Of a stretch of 26,312 bases of DNA, positions 19,386-26,312 are shown piece by piece. A program made the position numbers and the translations under genes. The stretch comes from Mesostigma viride (taxonomy: Eukaryota > Streptophyta > Mesostigmatophyceae > Mesostigmatales > Mesostigmataceae), in assembly GCA_009746045.1 (NCBI GenBank), contig RPFO01000584.1, positions 712,471 through 738,782 of the forward strand. The letters are read 5' to 3'. Positions within the stretch are counted from its first letter, which is position 1. Every line of letters starts with the position of its first letter. The notes beneath the pieces were generated by a model that worked only from the letters and a program-made list of their open reading frames with translations, had not been told where the DNA came from and made no database searches.

Positions 19386-19818
19386 TTTGGCTGGTGACGT
19401 TTGCTAGCATTACAAAGCTAAATTCTTATCCCCTAGCAACAAAAAACATCATGGATGATCAAACATGATAATTACATCCTGTCCAGGCTGCAGAACATCC
19501 ATCATAGCATATAAAGATAGGTAACCACGCCTATGCACAGTCACATTTGTATGTATCACAGCATGGTAAGGGCACACCCTTGAAACCACACAAGCCAAAC
19601 ACGATGCTCACTTTTTTCTTGTGCTGATGCTGTAATAAACAAGTGCAAGTAAGCCTAGCTCAATGACAATGCTAGCTAGTGCTCCCTGTATGCTGGGCTT
19701 TATCATACTAGCTGCTAACTGGCTATGGGGTGTCCTCTACTAACAAAACCAAAAAGCTAACCAAAACCTGGCCAAGATACCATCTTTCCAAAGAATGTAG
19801 GCAAGAAAACCCATCACA

Positions 19819-19966
19819 TTAAATTAAATTAAACCATTAAACTAAATTAAATTATAACATGCCTCCGTTGGGAGATCATGTAGCACATATTCCTTGATGG
19901 TTGGGTGGGATGGAAGGAGCCGCGTAATCGAACTAACCTAACTCTAATCTAGCTAGTCTAGAAAAA
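19819..19966 (-). mobile_element. Short LINE 3' end (uninterrupted copy)
   Basis: Minus strand: TTTTTCTAGACTAGCTAG, TTAGTTCGATTACGCGGCTC, CCATCCCACCCAACCATCA, TGCTACATGATCTCCCAACG, CATGTTATAATTTAATTTA. It is nearly identical to the split copy at 9.77-10.56 kb. Tail units are AATTT with one interruption. It is severely 5' truncated and nested in the piggyBac-like element. Confidence 0.85.
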
Positions 19967-20569
19967 TTCTAGTCACAATACCATGCACAACATATTTAAG
20001 CATTACATCGATCGTTACTCTAGTATATAGGATGAAGACGCAGCTAACCATGAGCACACGGATGATTAACTGGGCGAAATGGTTGTACACAGCCACCACG
20101 ACAAACCATTACATAAAAGTAGTAAGGAGGGAACTTTAACACCACGAAACCTTAAGATTAAGTCCGGGATTACTTACCGAACGATAAAACCACTTTACCT
20201 CCTTCACGGCAGCGGCAGGGACGTCTGCAAACTGCGCCAGGTCCAACTACCGCGAAAAAGGCTGTCTGACAGGTAGCAAGCTCATGACAGAAACGATACC
20301 CCGAGGCTTCCCTCGTCCACAGCGCTGTCAGATGAACCATGCACCATGCGATATACATCATAAGAAAGTTAATCGTTGCGAAATATTCAATGATAAAACG
20401 GCAAATACCAAGTGCTAGCTTCATCGGCATCCCCGTGGTAGTGAACGCGTGTTGACGCAATAAAAACCAGCCCGAGATGATTGCGCGCCTCGTTAGAGGT
20501 TGCGCAACTAGGTCTATAGCATCCTTACGTATAAAGTGTGCCTACAAATTTTGGAACGCATCCATGCAT

Positions 20570-20700
20570 CGACGCTCCTGCGCCAGTCAGTTTTCTGCTC
20601 CGCCATGGCGGCAAATCTGCACGGATGTCAATCTTTTACATTCACGTTTTCGTCCCATTGAAAAGGGTACCCCCTGTACTTTGGTCAATAATTAGTCCCT
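20570..20700 (-). repeat. Possible CCATGGCG-family 5' fragment, copy 3
   Basis: On minus: GACCAAAGTACAGGGGGTAC, then CCGCCATGGCGGAG (ATG complement at 20603-20605). The order matches the first 100 bp of copies 1 and 2, though spacing is about 15 bp longer. Beyond the ATG I see no convincing similarity. A frame ending at 20170 is next to GGTAAGTAAT, similar to the left arm, but this is weak. Confidence 0.4.
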
Positions 20701-20828
20701 GTGTACTTGTCAGAATGTAGTGATTAGGTACGGGACGTAGTACACATCTAGATGAAGACGCCTGGCTAAAAATTTCACGGAAATACCTACTGGCATTCGC
20801 GTTATGCTCCCACCCAGCTGTCCGCTAT

Positions 20829-20864
20829 TTGTAGCGGGCAGTTGGTACTGCCCGCTATAAATAT
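20829..20864. other. Subterminal hairpin of the piggyBac-like element
   Basis: ATTTGTAGCGGGCAGT and ACTGCCCGCTATAAAT pair with two mismatches around a 4-nt loop, 20 bp inside the right end. Confidence 0.65.
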
Positions 20865-22126
20865 CAGTCAGTACCATTTAAGGGTTAAAGAAGGTGACGA
20901 GCACGGGTGCCGGGCCAGCCTTACCCCGCGCGCAGGGGAGGCGGACAGCCGACATCCGCAGCTCACCAGTGAGTTGCATGGGGGCAAGAATGTCGCGCTT
21001 TAATGCCGTGAGAAGGCTCGTCGAGGTCTCACCTGCCGGCTGGTCGAAGTGCTTGACGATGACATTGTGGCTGCGCTGGGTGATGTCGGCCTCCGCGCGA
21101 AGGTCGAGGGCTTGTTGCTTGAGTTGTGCCACGGATGGTGGAGGTGGTGGAGGTGGTGTGATGTCTGCCCAGGTGGAGGGAGCATCACTGGCCGGGCCAG
21201 CAGGTGCCGGCTGGGCAGCGATGTCCTTCACCGCCTGGGCGGTGAGGCCGGCGGTGTCATGCAAGCACTCAAGGGCGGTGGCGGTGGCTTGAAGGCGCTG
21301 GTCGAGGTCGAGGAGCTGGGCTTTGATGTCGGCAGTGGACCGGCGGAAATGGCAGTCGGGAGGTGGAGGCGGCGGTGGTGGAAAGGTGACGGAGGAAGTT
21401 CAGTAGCCAGCGTGCCGCCCATTGCTGCCACATTGGCGGCAAGGGGGGTCACGTGCTGCTGAAAGGCTTCCGTAAGGATGGAACGAAGTGTGGGGGCAGA
21501 GATGGATGGAGCCCAGATCTCACCGTCAGAGCGCATGAGAAGGGAGTTGAGAATGGCATGCTGGAGTTGGGGGCGGGCGCACCCGAACAGCTGGCTGATG
21601 TTGTGCCAGCAGCCGCTGTCCGAGCAGAGGAGGCGATTGATGTCGTGGAGGTGGAGGCACAGGTCGTAAAGCGAAGCGTAGTCCCCGAAGAAGATGCAAT
21701 GCATAGCATCGCTCGGAGAAATGTTGGTCCAGTCGTGATCATCGACCTTGAAAGGCTGGGGCCCGAAAAGCGCGGTTCTGAGGGGCGTGAAGACCCTCCT
21801 GTTTTGTCGGCTGAGCGGGTGCGTTTAGGGTCAGGCGATGCCGATGGCGAGGCATTGAGCCCGGGAGGGTGCGGGGCGACCACCAGTGCGCGACTAGTGT
21901 CACCGCTGCCTGCCGGACCTGAGGGCGAAGCTGCAGCCTGAGCTGCAGACGTATTTAGATCGTCATTCTGACGATCCTGACCTAGGGCGCCGGGACCTGC
22001 GACACTGACGCAGGAGCTGGAGCAACCACTCACTCAGCAACGTCACCAAGATGCTGCGCAAGGCCCTTTGGTTTCCACATTAGTAATGAGGATAGTGTAA
22101 GCACACACACATGTTAACAAGTCTCA

Positions 22127-22325
22127 CGCCACGAGGTGGCCATGGCTGACGGCGGCGCTCATAACTTTCACGTTTGAGCCCCAAATTCAGCTGTGAATAT
22201 CACTATCGCTTCGTCTTTCTAAGACGCACATGCTGATATAATTTTCTGAAGCTAATACGCAATATATGACGAGAAAACGCTCCTCGATGCAACGCAGTCT
22301 GACGGATGCGCTCGGCCATGAAGAG
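22127..22325 (+). mobile_element. LINE 5' leader and ORF1 start, inverted copy
   Basis: Inverted counterpart of 25190-25350. Shared words include CATAACTTTCACGTTTGAGC, AATTCAGCTGTGAATATCAC, TCGCTTCGTCTTTCT and ACATGCTGATATAATTTTC. After ATG the plus strand reads MTRKRSSMQRSLTDAL, matching MSKRLSTQRSLAAAL at the start of ORF1 copy 2. It is cut off near 22325, where a minus-strand reverse transcriptase fragment begins. Confidence 0.8.
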
Positions 22326-22634
22326 GTCACGCTTGACAATCCGGGGTAGGGCGGGGTTGCTCCACCAGCGGCGGTGTTCATGGAGTTGCCCCCACGCCAT
22401 GCCGATCCGCGTCGTCAGGTCGTCCTCGCAGTCGGGAAGCCAACTGCCGAGCAGCTTGAAGCGGCCTGAAGTAGGGTAGTTGACCTCGGTGTCGTCCAAG
22501 AGGTGGAGTGGGGGTGGGGGCCCTGCCATGCCGAGAGCCAGGGCCTCCGTTTTGGGGCTGATTTCTAGACCAACCGCCCGAGCCTCGAGCGCCAGGCAGT
22601 CCAGCCAACGTTGGGCAGAATCCGTTCATATTCT
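22308..22634 (-). pseudogene. LINE reverse transcriptase fragment
   Basis: The minus frame includes DSAQRWLDCLALEARAVGLE, ISPKTEAL, then FKLLGSWLPDCEDDLTTRIG, MAWGQLHEHRRWWSNPAL and KRDLF. This is the segment just after the catalytic YADD box in many LINE reverse transcriptases (A..VGL.I...KTE, then YLGS..(D)..DL..RI..AW). Both ends are missing: it starts after YADD and stops where the YG.EAW strand should follow. At 22308 it meets the inverted ORF1 5' end, with about 20 bp compatible with both. Confidence 0.75.
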
Positions 22635-22639
22635 ACTGC

Positions 22640-23150
22640 AGGCATGCCCATGCGCATTACCTGCAAGTACTTACTTACTTCCGTACCATCCTTTCTCTCA
22701 TTTGCTCTAATTTAGCACGACCATTTTGCTAGAAATAGCCAAGGTCCAGGTAACCCCCCGGCCTAGGTGTCTTTTTGTGGTGACTCTAATTTCAGTGTCC
22801 AAACCCAGATTTCTTTTCTTAGGTCTTTGCAACACATCTCTAGGTATGATGCCATGAAAGGGCTTTGAAAAATCCCCATAAAGCTGACCGTGGCATTGAC
22901 TCATGCAAAGTGTCCCAAAGTAGATATTTTTTTGCACCATGCACCCACGTAGATATTTTTTCGCACCGGAGGTAGTATTTTAGACGTACTCAATAGTAAA
23001 ACCCATCAGGCATGCATGAAACATATGTGGCATGCATTCTTAACAGTGCCAGGGCCTCCCAAAGGCCTGGGCAGCCACACGACTAACCCCAACATTTCGT
23101 TACCTTCCCGTCTATCATAAGATATTGACATACTCACCTCAACTATGACG
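22640..23150. other. Interval without a supportable gene
   Basis: AT-richer DNA with no recognised motif. GTAGATATTTTTT(C/T)GCACC occurs twice in about 35 bp (22920-22965). Confidence 0.4.
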
Positions 23151-23159
23151 CACACAACT

Positions 23160-23217
23160 ATAGTTGTCTCACTTAGTAATGTCTCTCACGGCAGTGCATA
23201 TTAAGTGAGACAACTAT
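23160..23217. other. Perfect 16-bp inverted repeat (hairpin)
   Basis: ATAGTTGTCTCACTTA (23160-23175) pairs exactly with 23202-23217 around a 26-nt loop. No target duplication is seen, so I do not call a mobile element. Confidence 0.7.
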
Positions 23218-23227
23218 GCTCTGCAGT

Positions 23228-23262
23228 GTATATATATTCATTGAGAATGATAGATTACGGAG
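23228..23262. repeat. TATATATTCATTGAGAATGAT repeat, copy 1
   Basis: The word TATATATATTCATTGAGAAT plus GAT..TTACGG recurs at 26280-26312, at the window edge. This is part of an unknown dispersed repeat. Confidence 0.65.
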
Positions 23263-23428
23263 GTGAGATAGGAATGCAACATAAGGAAAAACCCGATAAC
23301 TGGGAGAATAACCCTGAAGAAATGAATAGTAATCTGACAAGGACATCCAAGGATCACGCCAGCTGCACAAGGTACAACTAACTATACATCACAAAACTAC
23401 ACGCAGCAACAGCGCTGCCGGCCCACCA

Positions 23429-23500
23429 TTGAATTGAATTGAATTGAATTGTAACATAACTCCGTTGGGAGTATATGTAGCACACAGCCCTTGAGAGGGG
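23429..23500 (-). mobile_element. LINE 3' end with AATTC-type tail
   Basis: On minus: CAAGGGCTGTGTGCTACATA, CTCCCAACGGAGTTATGTTA, then four to five AATTC units (TTGAA on plus). This matches the last 50 bp of the 10.5-kb and 19.9-kb LINE copies except that the tail unit is AATTC, not AATTT. It might be the 3' end of the ORF1 copy at 23.85-25.2 kb, which would then lack ORF2, or a separate insertion. Confidence 0.65.
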
Positions 23501-23509
23501 GGCATATGG

Positions 23510-23845
23510 CCTATCATACATCCTAAGCTACTTCCTGCAAGGGTGGGGATGTAAAGGACCCTTGCTCTAGGTGCACCAGGGCACTTGCATCCCATGATCT
23601 TCAAGCTATGCCCAGCGAAGGGGAGCCTGTCATGGGGGGAAGAGCAGCATAGCTATACAAAGAAGCTAGGGCATGGCGTCTCAGCAGAGAGTTACTCCCT
23701 GCATGGGCACAACATAACTAAATAAAGCTAGGCATCATCTGGGGTGTGGCTCATCATAGGCACACATGTACATGATTAAGGAAAGCGCGTGGCTTAGCTA
23801 GGATAGTGCCTCTAGGAGGCGTACATGTACATGGCCACGGTCTAT
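23510..23845. other. Interval without a supportable gene
   Basis: No domain or repeat recognised between the LINE tail and ORF1 copy 2. Confidence 0.4.
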
Positions 23846-25205
23846 CTATTCTGCACTACTACTGCTGTATTCCCCTAAGCTGGGGCGTCTGGAGTCGCTG
23901 GGGCCGCGGGGGGGGGGGGTCGCCTGCCAGGGCTTGTGGCCGACGTAGATGGCCGCCCCCTTCCAGTACACCGGCTGGCCCGCCTTGGTCTGCCGGAGCT
24001 GGAGGTAGATCGGCCATAGCTCCCGTCGCCGTTGTTGCTGCGCCAGGGTCAGGTCGTCATCAAGGGTGAAGAGAGTCTTCTCGAGCCGCTTGCGGCGTCT
24101 GAGAAAAGAAATCTTGTCCGCCGGGGTCTTAAAGGTGAGAAGGAGCGGGGGCGGCCCTGCCTTACCCCGCGCGCGGGGAAGGCGGTGGGCGGCCAGCGCG
24201 ATCTCACCGATAAGGCCCATGCGACCAAGGATTTCTCGCTCAAACGCACGCAAAAGCTTCTCGGAAGTCTCACCTTCCTCCATGGTGAAGTTCTTGACAA
24301 TGACGTTGAGGCTGCGCTGGGCGAGCTCGGCCTCCTCGCGGAGGTCAAGCGTCTGCCGTTGGAGCTGGGCTGCGACGGCGGAGGTGGTGGAGGTGGTATG
24401 TTGCTTAAGCATGTCCGCCCAGGTGGTGATGGGAGGAGCATCGCCGCCAGGCCAGCCGGGGCTGGCTTGGCGGCAATGTCCTTCACCGCCTGGGCGGTGA
24501 GGCCTGCCGTGTTCTGCAGAACCTCGATAGCGATGGCGTTGTCCTTAAGACGCTGGTCGATGTCACGGAGCTGGGCGGTGATGGCGTCGGAGGTGGAGGT
24601 GGTGGCGGTGGAGGAGGCGAGGAGGGTGGAGGTGGCGGTGGAGATGGTGGAGGTGGCGGTGGAAAGGAGGGGAAGCTCGGCAGTCAGCGTGCCGCCGATG
24701 GCCGCCACATCTGCAGCAATGGGGTCCACGTGCTCCTCGAGGACCTCCTTAAGGAGTGAGCGGAGGGAGGATTCGGTTAAGGTGGTGGTGAGAGGCTTGG
24801 GGGGCCAAAGCTCCCCGATGGAGCGTCCAAGGAGGGAAAAGAGAGCGAATTGCTGGAGGAAGGGGCGGTGGAGGCTGGGAATGATGTCGAAAGAGGCGAG
24901 ACGAACCCAGCGAGGGTCAAAGAGGCGACCTTGGTTGAAGAGCTGCTTGCATAGTGCAAGAAGCGAGGCGTGCGTTCCATAAAACACGCAGACCAGGATG
25001 CGTTCCGGGTTAAGCGTGTCAAGGAAGCCGGGCTGGCTGGCTTCGGCGACAAAGTCGAGCTCTGTCCAACTCGGCTCGGCAGAGCGACTGCGCTTGGGTT
25101 CAGGCGACGCTGCGGGCGAGGCGGGCTCAGCAGGCGGCTGGGCGACCTATTTTCATTGCTGAGCGCAGCCGCCAGGCTGCGTTGCGTCGAGAGGCGTTTG
25201 CTCAT
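23846..25205 (-). pseudogene. LINE ORF1-like relic, copy 2
   Basis: Starts MSKRLSTQRSLAAAL at 25205 and continues through a Pro/Ser/Arg region (PASPAASPEPKRSRSAEPSW), an N-terminal domain with VCVFYGTHASLLALCKQLF, and a Ser/Thr-rich linker. A helix likely to form a coiled coil follows (ITAQLRDIDQRLKDNAIAIE), then NVIVKNF and the C-terminal FTLDDDLTLAQQQRRRELWP. The last part resembles L1-type ORF1 proteins. Frame changes near 25140 and 24460 break it. An 11-G run near 23911 affects the last 20 codons. It is collinear with copy 1 throughout, so this is a real multi-copy protein family rather than a chance frame. Confidence 0.78.
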
Positions 25206-25350
25206 CGTATAGTGCGTTACAGCTTCGGAAAATTATATCAGCATGTGCGTCTAAGAAAGACGAAGCGATTGTGATATTCACAGCTGAATTCGGTGCTCAA
25301 ACGTGAAAGTTATGAGCTCCGACAGCCATGGCTACCTCGTGGCTCGTGGC
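25206..25350 (-). mobile_element. LINE 5' leader, copy 2
   Basis: About 145 bp directly before ORF1 copy 2. The inverted copy at 22127-22267 defines its extent: similarity begins at a CCACGAGGT(A/G)GCCATGGCTG block in both. It probably holds the promoter of the LINE, as LINE leaders usually do; that part is inference. Confidence 0.7.
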
Positions 25351-25394
25351 TGCGGTAGCTCGTGGCCCACCATGCAGGCCTGGAATTAAGGGAT

Positions 25395-25790
25395 CTAGAC
25401 CGCATGGGTCGCGACAAAGTCGGCCCGGGTGCGGCGGAATAACACATCAGCCACGGTGCGAGTGAGGGCGAGTGACAGGCGCTGCCGCCAATACGAGGAC
25501 CACGTGCGGGCCGACCATGGGGCGACCCTCGAGGTCGAGGCGGTCTTCACGGCACTGGCAGCACTCGTGGAAAAACTCCGCTGTCTTGGGGCCCATGGCC
25601 CCGAACTCCTCAAGGACAAAGGGGATGACCCGGTGGGGCCCCACATTGCCGTAGGAGGCAAACTTGTCGCGCTCAGCCCACAGCGGCGCCGGCATCCACA
25701 GCCGCCCGGAGGATGTGGCGACCGGAGAGCGGCCGAGCCACGGAGACATCAATGAGCAGGTGGCAACCCTGCCCGTCGTAGTCAAGTAGT
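25395..25790 (-). pseudogene. LINE ORF2 C-terminal relic, endonuclease-like
   Basis: On minus: DYDGQGCHLLIDVSVARPLS, then after a frame change ERDKFASYG, IPFVLEEFGAMGPKTAEFF, and after another SYWRQRLSLALTRTVADVL. The order DG.G..LIDV(S/T)V...(A/E)..K...YG...(F/I)PFV.E.FG..G..A, then (W)RQRL(S)(L)AL, occurs at the C-terminus of many algal, oomycete and animal LINE polyproteins. It resembles the PD-(D/E)XK restriction-like endonuclease pattern (D..V then K..Y). Two frameshifts kill it. Its stop lies only about 45 bp before the 5' leader of ORF1 copy 2 on the same strand. Confidence 0.65.
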
Positions 25791-25940
25791 CAGTGTATAT
25801 ATATTCGCAGGGCTATTAGGTTCCTCCCGTTAGGCGTTTCCATTGGTCTTATCGTACTTCGTAGTATAGAGCTTTGACATGGCTCTGTATATAGGTTTAT
25901 AGCTGGGCGTTTGCTTTGGTTTGAGTGATTTCACTCTGCT

Positions 25941-25993
25941 GTAAGTAATTATATTTTTAATATATATATATTCGGTAAGTAATTATATTTTTA
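25941..25993. repeat. AT-rich direct duplication, 34-bp period
   Basis: GTAAGTAATTATATTTTTA at 25941-25959 is repeated at 25975-25993 (last base aside), each followed by TATATA. The unit begins with a perfect donor-like GTAAGTAAT, but no exon is seen beside it. Confidence 0.7.
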
Positions 25994-26005
25994 TAATATA
26001 TACTC

Positions 26006-26080
26006 TGATTTTCTGATTTGGCACGCCGCAAAGGTGAATATCATTTGCGTTCAGTGCCGGTCCGCGGAAAACGCGATCTG
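26006..26080. repeat. Dispersed repeat, copy 2 (edge repeat)
   Basis: Counterpart of 22-96 in the same orientation. It runs directly into the tRNA-like sequence at 26089, so the tRNA-like part may belong to the same element, as in tRNA-derived SINEs. Confidence 0.75.
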
Positions 26081-26088
26081 CAAATGAA

Positions 26089-26150
26089 TCCAGGCCGGAA
26101 TCGAACTGGGGACCTCTCGCACCAACTTTTGCTGACTATAGGACGGACGG
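26089..26150 (-). other. Proline-tRNA-like fragment
   Basis: On minus, GGTGCGAGAGGTCCCCAGTT followed by CGATTCCGG closely resembles the anticodon-stem to T-arm half of plant-type proline tRNA. A B-box-like AGTTCGATTCC is present. The 5' half is short and does not form a proper acceptor or D-arm, and the anticodon region reads AAAAGTTGG, so this is not a working tRNA gene. It may be a tRNA pseudogene or the head of a SINE. Confidence 0.5.
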
Positions 26151-26279
26151 ATCCTAAGGCATCGCCAGCTGACACCTACAGTCCAACCGCAAAAGTTCTC
26201 CTTTCCGGGGAGTGATGCAAGCCATTCGGATTTTGCACTAGATAAATCATTCGAGATCTGTGTGTGTAGGAGTACTATA

Positions 26280-26312
26280 CTATATATATTCATTGAGAAT
26301 GATTACTTACGG
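26280..26312. repeat. TATATATTCATTGAGAATGAT repeat, copy 2
   Basis: Matches 23228-23262 and is cut by the window edge. Confidence 0.6.

Larger units (their letters stand above)
18979..20888. mobile_element. piggyBac-like non-autonomous element, 1,902 bp
   Basis: TTAA at 18979-18982 and 20885-20888 flanks the element (18983-20884). The ends are inverted repeats: CCCTGAAATGGTA on the left, and on the right the complement of CCCTTAAATGGTA (12 of 13 match). TTAA duplication with CCC(T)-starting ends is the piggyBac hallmark. Removing element plus one TTAA restores the interrupted LINE ORF1 in frame. No transposase frame is inside. Cargo includes a 5'-truncated LINE 3' end (19819-19966) and a possible start of the CCATGGCG family on minus (about 20600-20690). 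A 26-bp inverted pair (19360-19385 and 20818-20843) and a GCTATAAATAT.AGTCAGT word near both ends complete the structure. Confidence 0.88.
18750..22090 (-). pseudogene. LINE ORF1-like relic, copy 1, split by a DNA transposon
   Basis: N-terminal and middle parts lie at 20889-22090 and the C-terminal part at 18750-18978. Separation is due to the element at 18983-20884; removing it joins VTFF to KDMADKLAFL in frame. The C-terminal part has FTLDDDLTLAQQQRRRELWP, which resembles the C-terminal half of L1-type ORF1 RNA-binding proteins (DL....R..RREL.P). The middle part has TAGLTAQAVKDIAAQPAPAG, a Pro run and NVIVKHFDQ. The whole chain matches copy 2 at 23846-25205. Two further frameshifts are visible, near 21800 and near 21250, so this is dead. 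Function (nucleic-acid chaperone for retrotransposition) is inferred from family resemblance. Confidence 0.75.

Noticed and set aside
20170-20460. 96-codon minus frame followed by a GGTAAGTAAT donor-like site
   Set aside because: The donor-like match is tempting, but the product has no recognised domain and does not align with the left-arm frame.
24032-24982. 316-codon plus-strand open frame
   Set aside because: Antisense of LINE ORF1 copy 2, which matches copy 1 on the minus strand; the plus frame is low-complexity Arg/Gly/Val-rich.
26089-26150. Functional tRNA gene
   Set aside because: Only the 3' half resembles a tRNA; acceptor and D-arm do not pair and the anticodon loop is abnormal.

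Overview
The window looks like nuclear DNA of a eukaryote with a large, repeat-packed genome. The evidence is one spliced PP2C-type phosphatase gene, decayed non-LTR retrotransposons (LINEs), several cut-and-paste-type elements with clean target duplications, satellites and foldback DNA. There is no operon-like gene packing. Exons and LINE reading frames are very GC-rich, while most intergenic DNA is AT-richer. That contrast, with a plant-style dual-acylation N-terminus (MGQCASK) on the phosphatase, would suit a green alga or related protist. This placement is an inference; no marker gene fixes the species.

Layout. 1-2.6 kb: a short dispersed repeat, a degenerate echo of a PP2C exon, and copy 1 of a 1.1-kb dispersed repeat ('CCATGGCG family'). 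2.6-3.75 kb (minus strand): two exons of a PP2C gene whose second intron opens with a minisatellite that copies the splice donor. 4.1-4.33 kb: a 60-bp tandem repeat upstream of that gene. 4.3-6.7 kb: no supportable gene. 6.8-8.97 kb: a GC-rich block of duplicated modules (P1-Q1-Q2-P2) with long C runs. 9.2-11.02 kb: the 3' end of a LINE, interrupted by a 660-bp TA-flanked MITE and followed, inside its AATTT tail, by a 457-bp TIR element. 11.02-12.72 kb: copy 2 of the CCATGGCG family and three copies of a 20-bp near-palindrome. 12.74-13.21 kb: a foldback/satellite of 40-bp units. 13.4-18.65 kb: a roughly 5.2-kb imperfect inverted repeat whose arms belong to the same CCATGGCG superfamily and whose centre is a polypurine tandem repeat. 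18.75-22.1 kb (minus): a LINE ORF1 relic split by a 1,902-bp piggyBac-like element with TTAA target duplication. 22.1-22.63 kb: a plus-strand LINE 5' end fused to a minus-strand reverse transcriptase fragment. 23.43-25.8 kb: another LINE 3' tail, a second ORF1 relic with its 5' leader, and a LINE ORF2 C-terminal relic. 25.9-26.3 kb: AT-rich duplications, the second copy of the edge repeat, and a proline-tRNA-like fragment.

How it fits together. Apart from the phosphatase, nearly everything recognisable is mobile DNA inserted into mobile DNA. The best evidence is internal. Removing the piggyBac-like element rejoins the LINE ORF1 in frame. An uninterrupted copy of the LINE 3' end at 19.9 kb shows the empty site of the TA-flanked MITE at 9.8 kb. 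No element carries an intact transposase or reverse transcriptase here, so all depend on enzymes encoded elsewhere or are dead.
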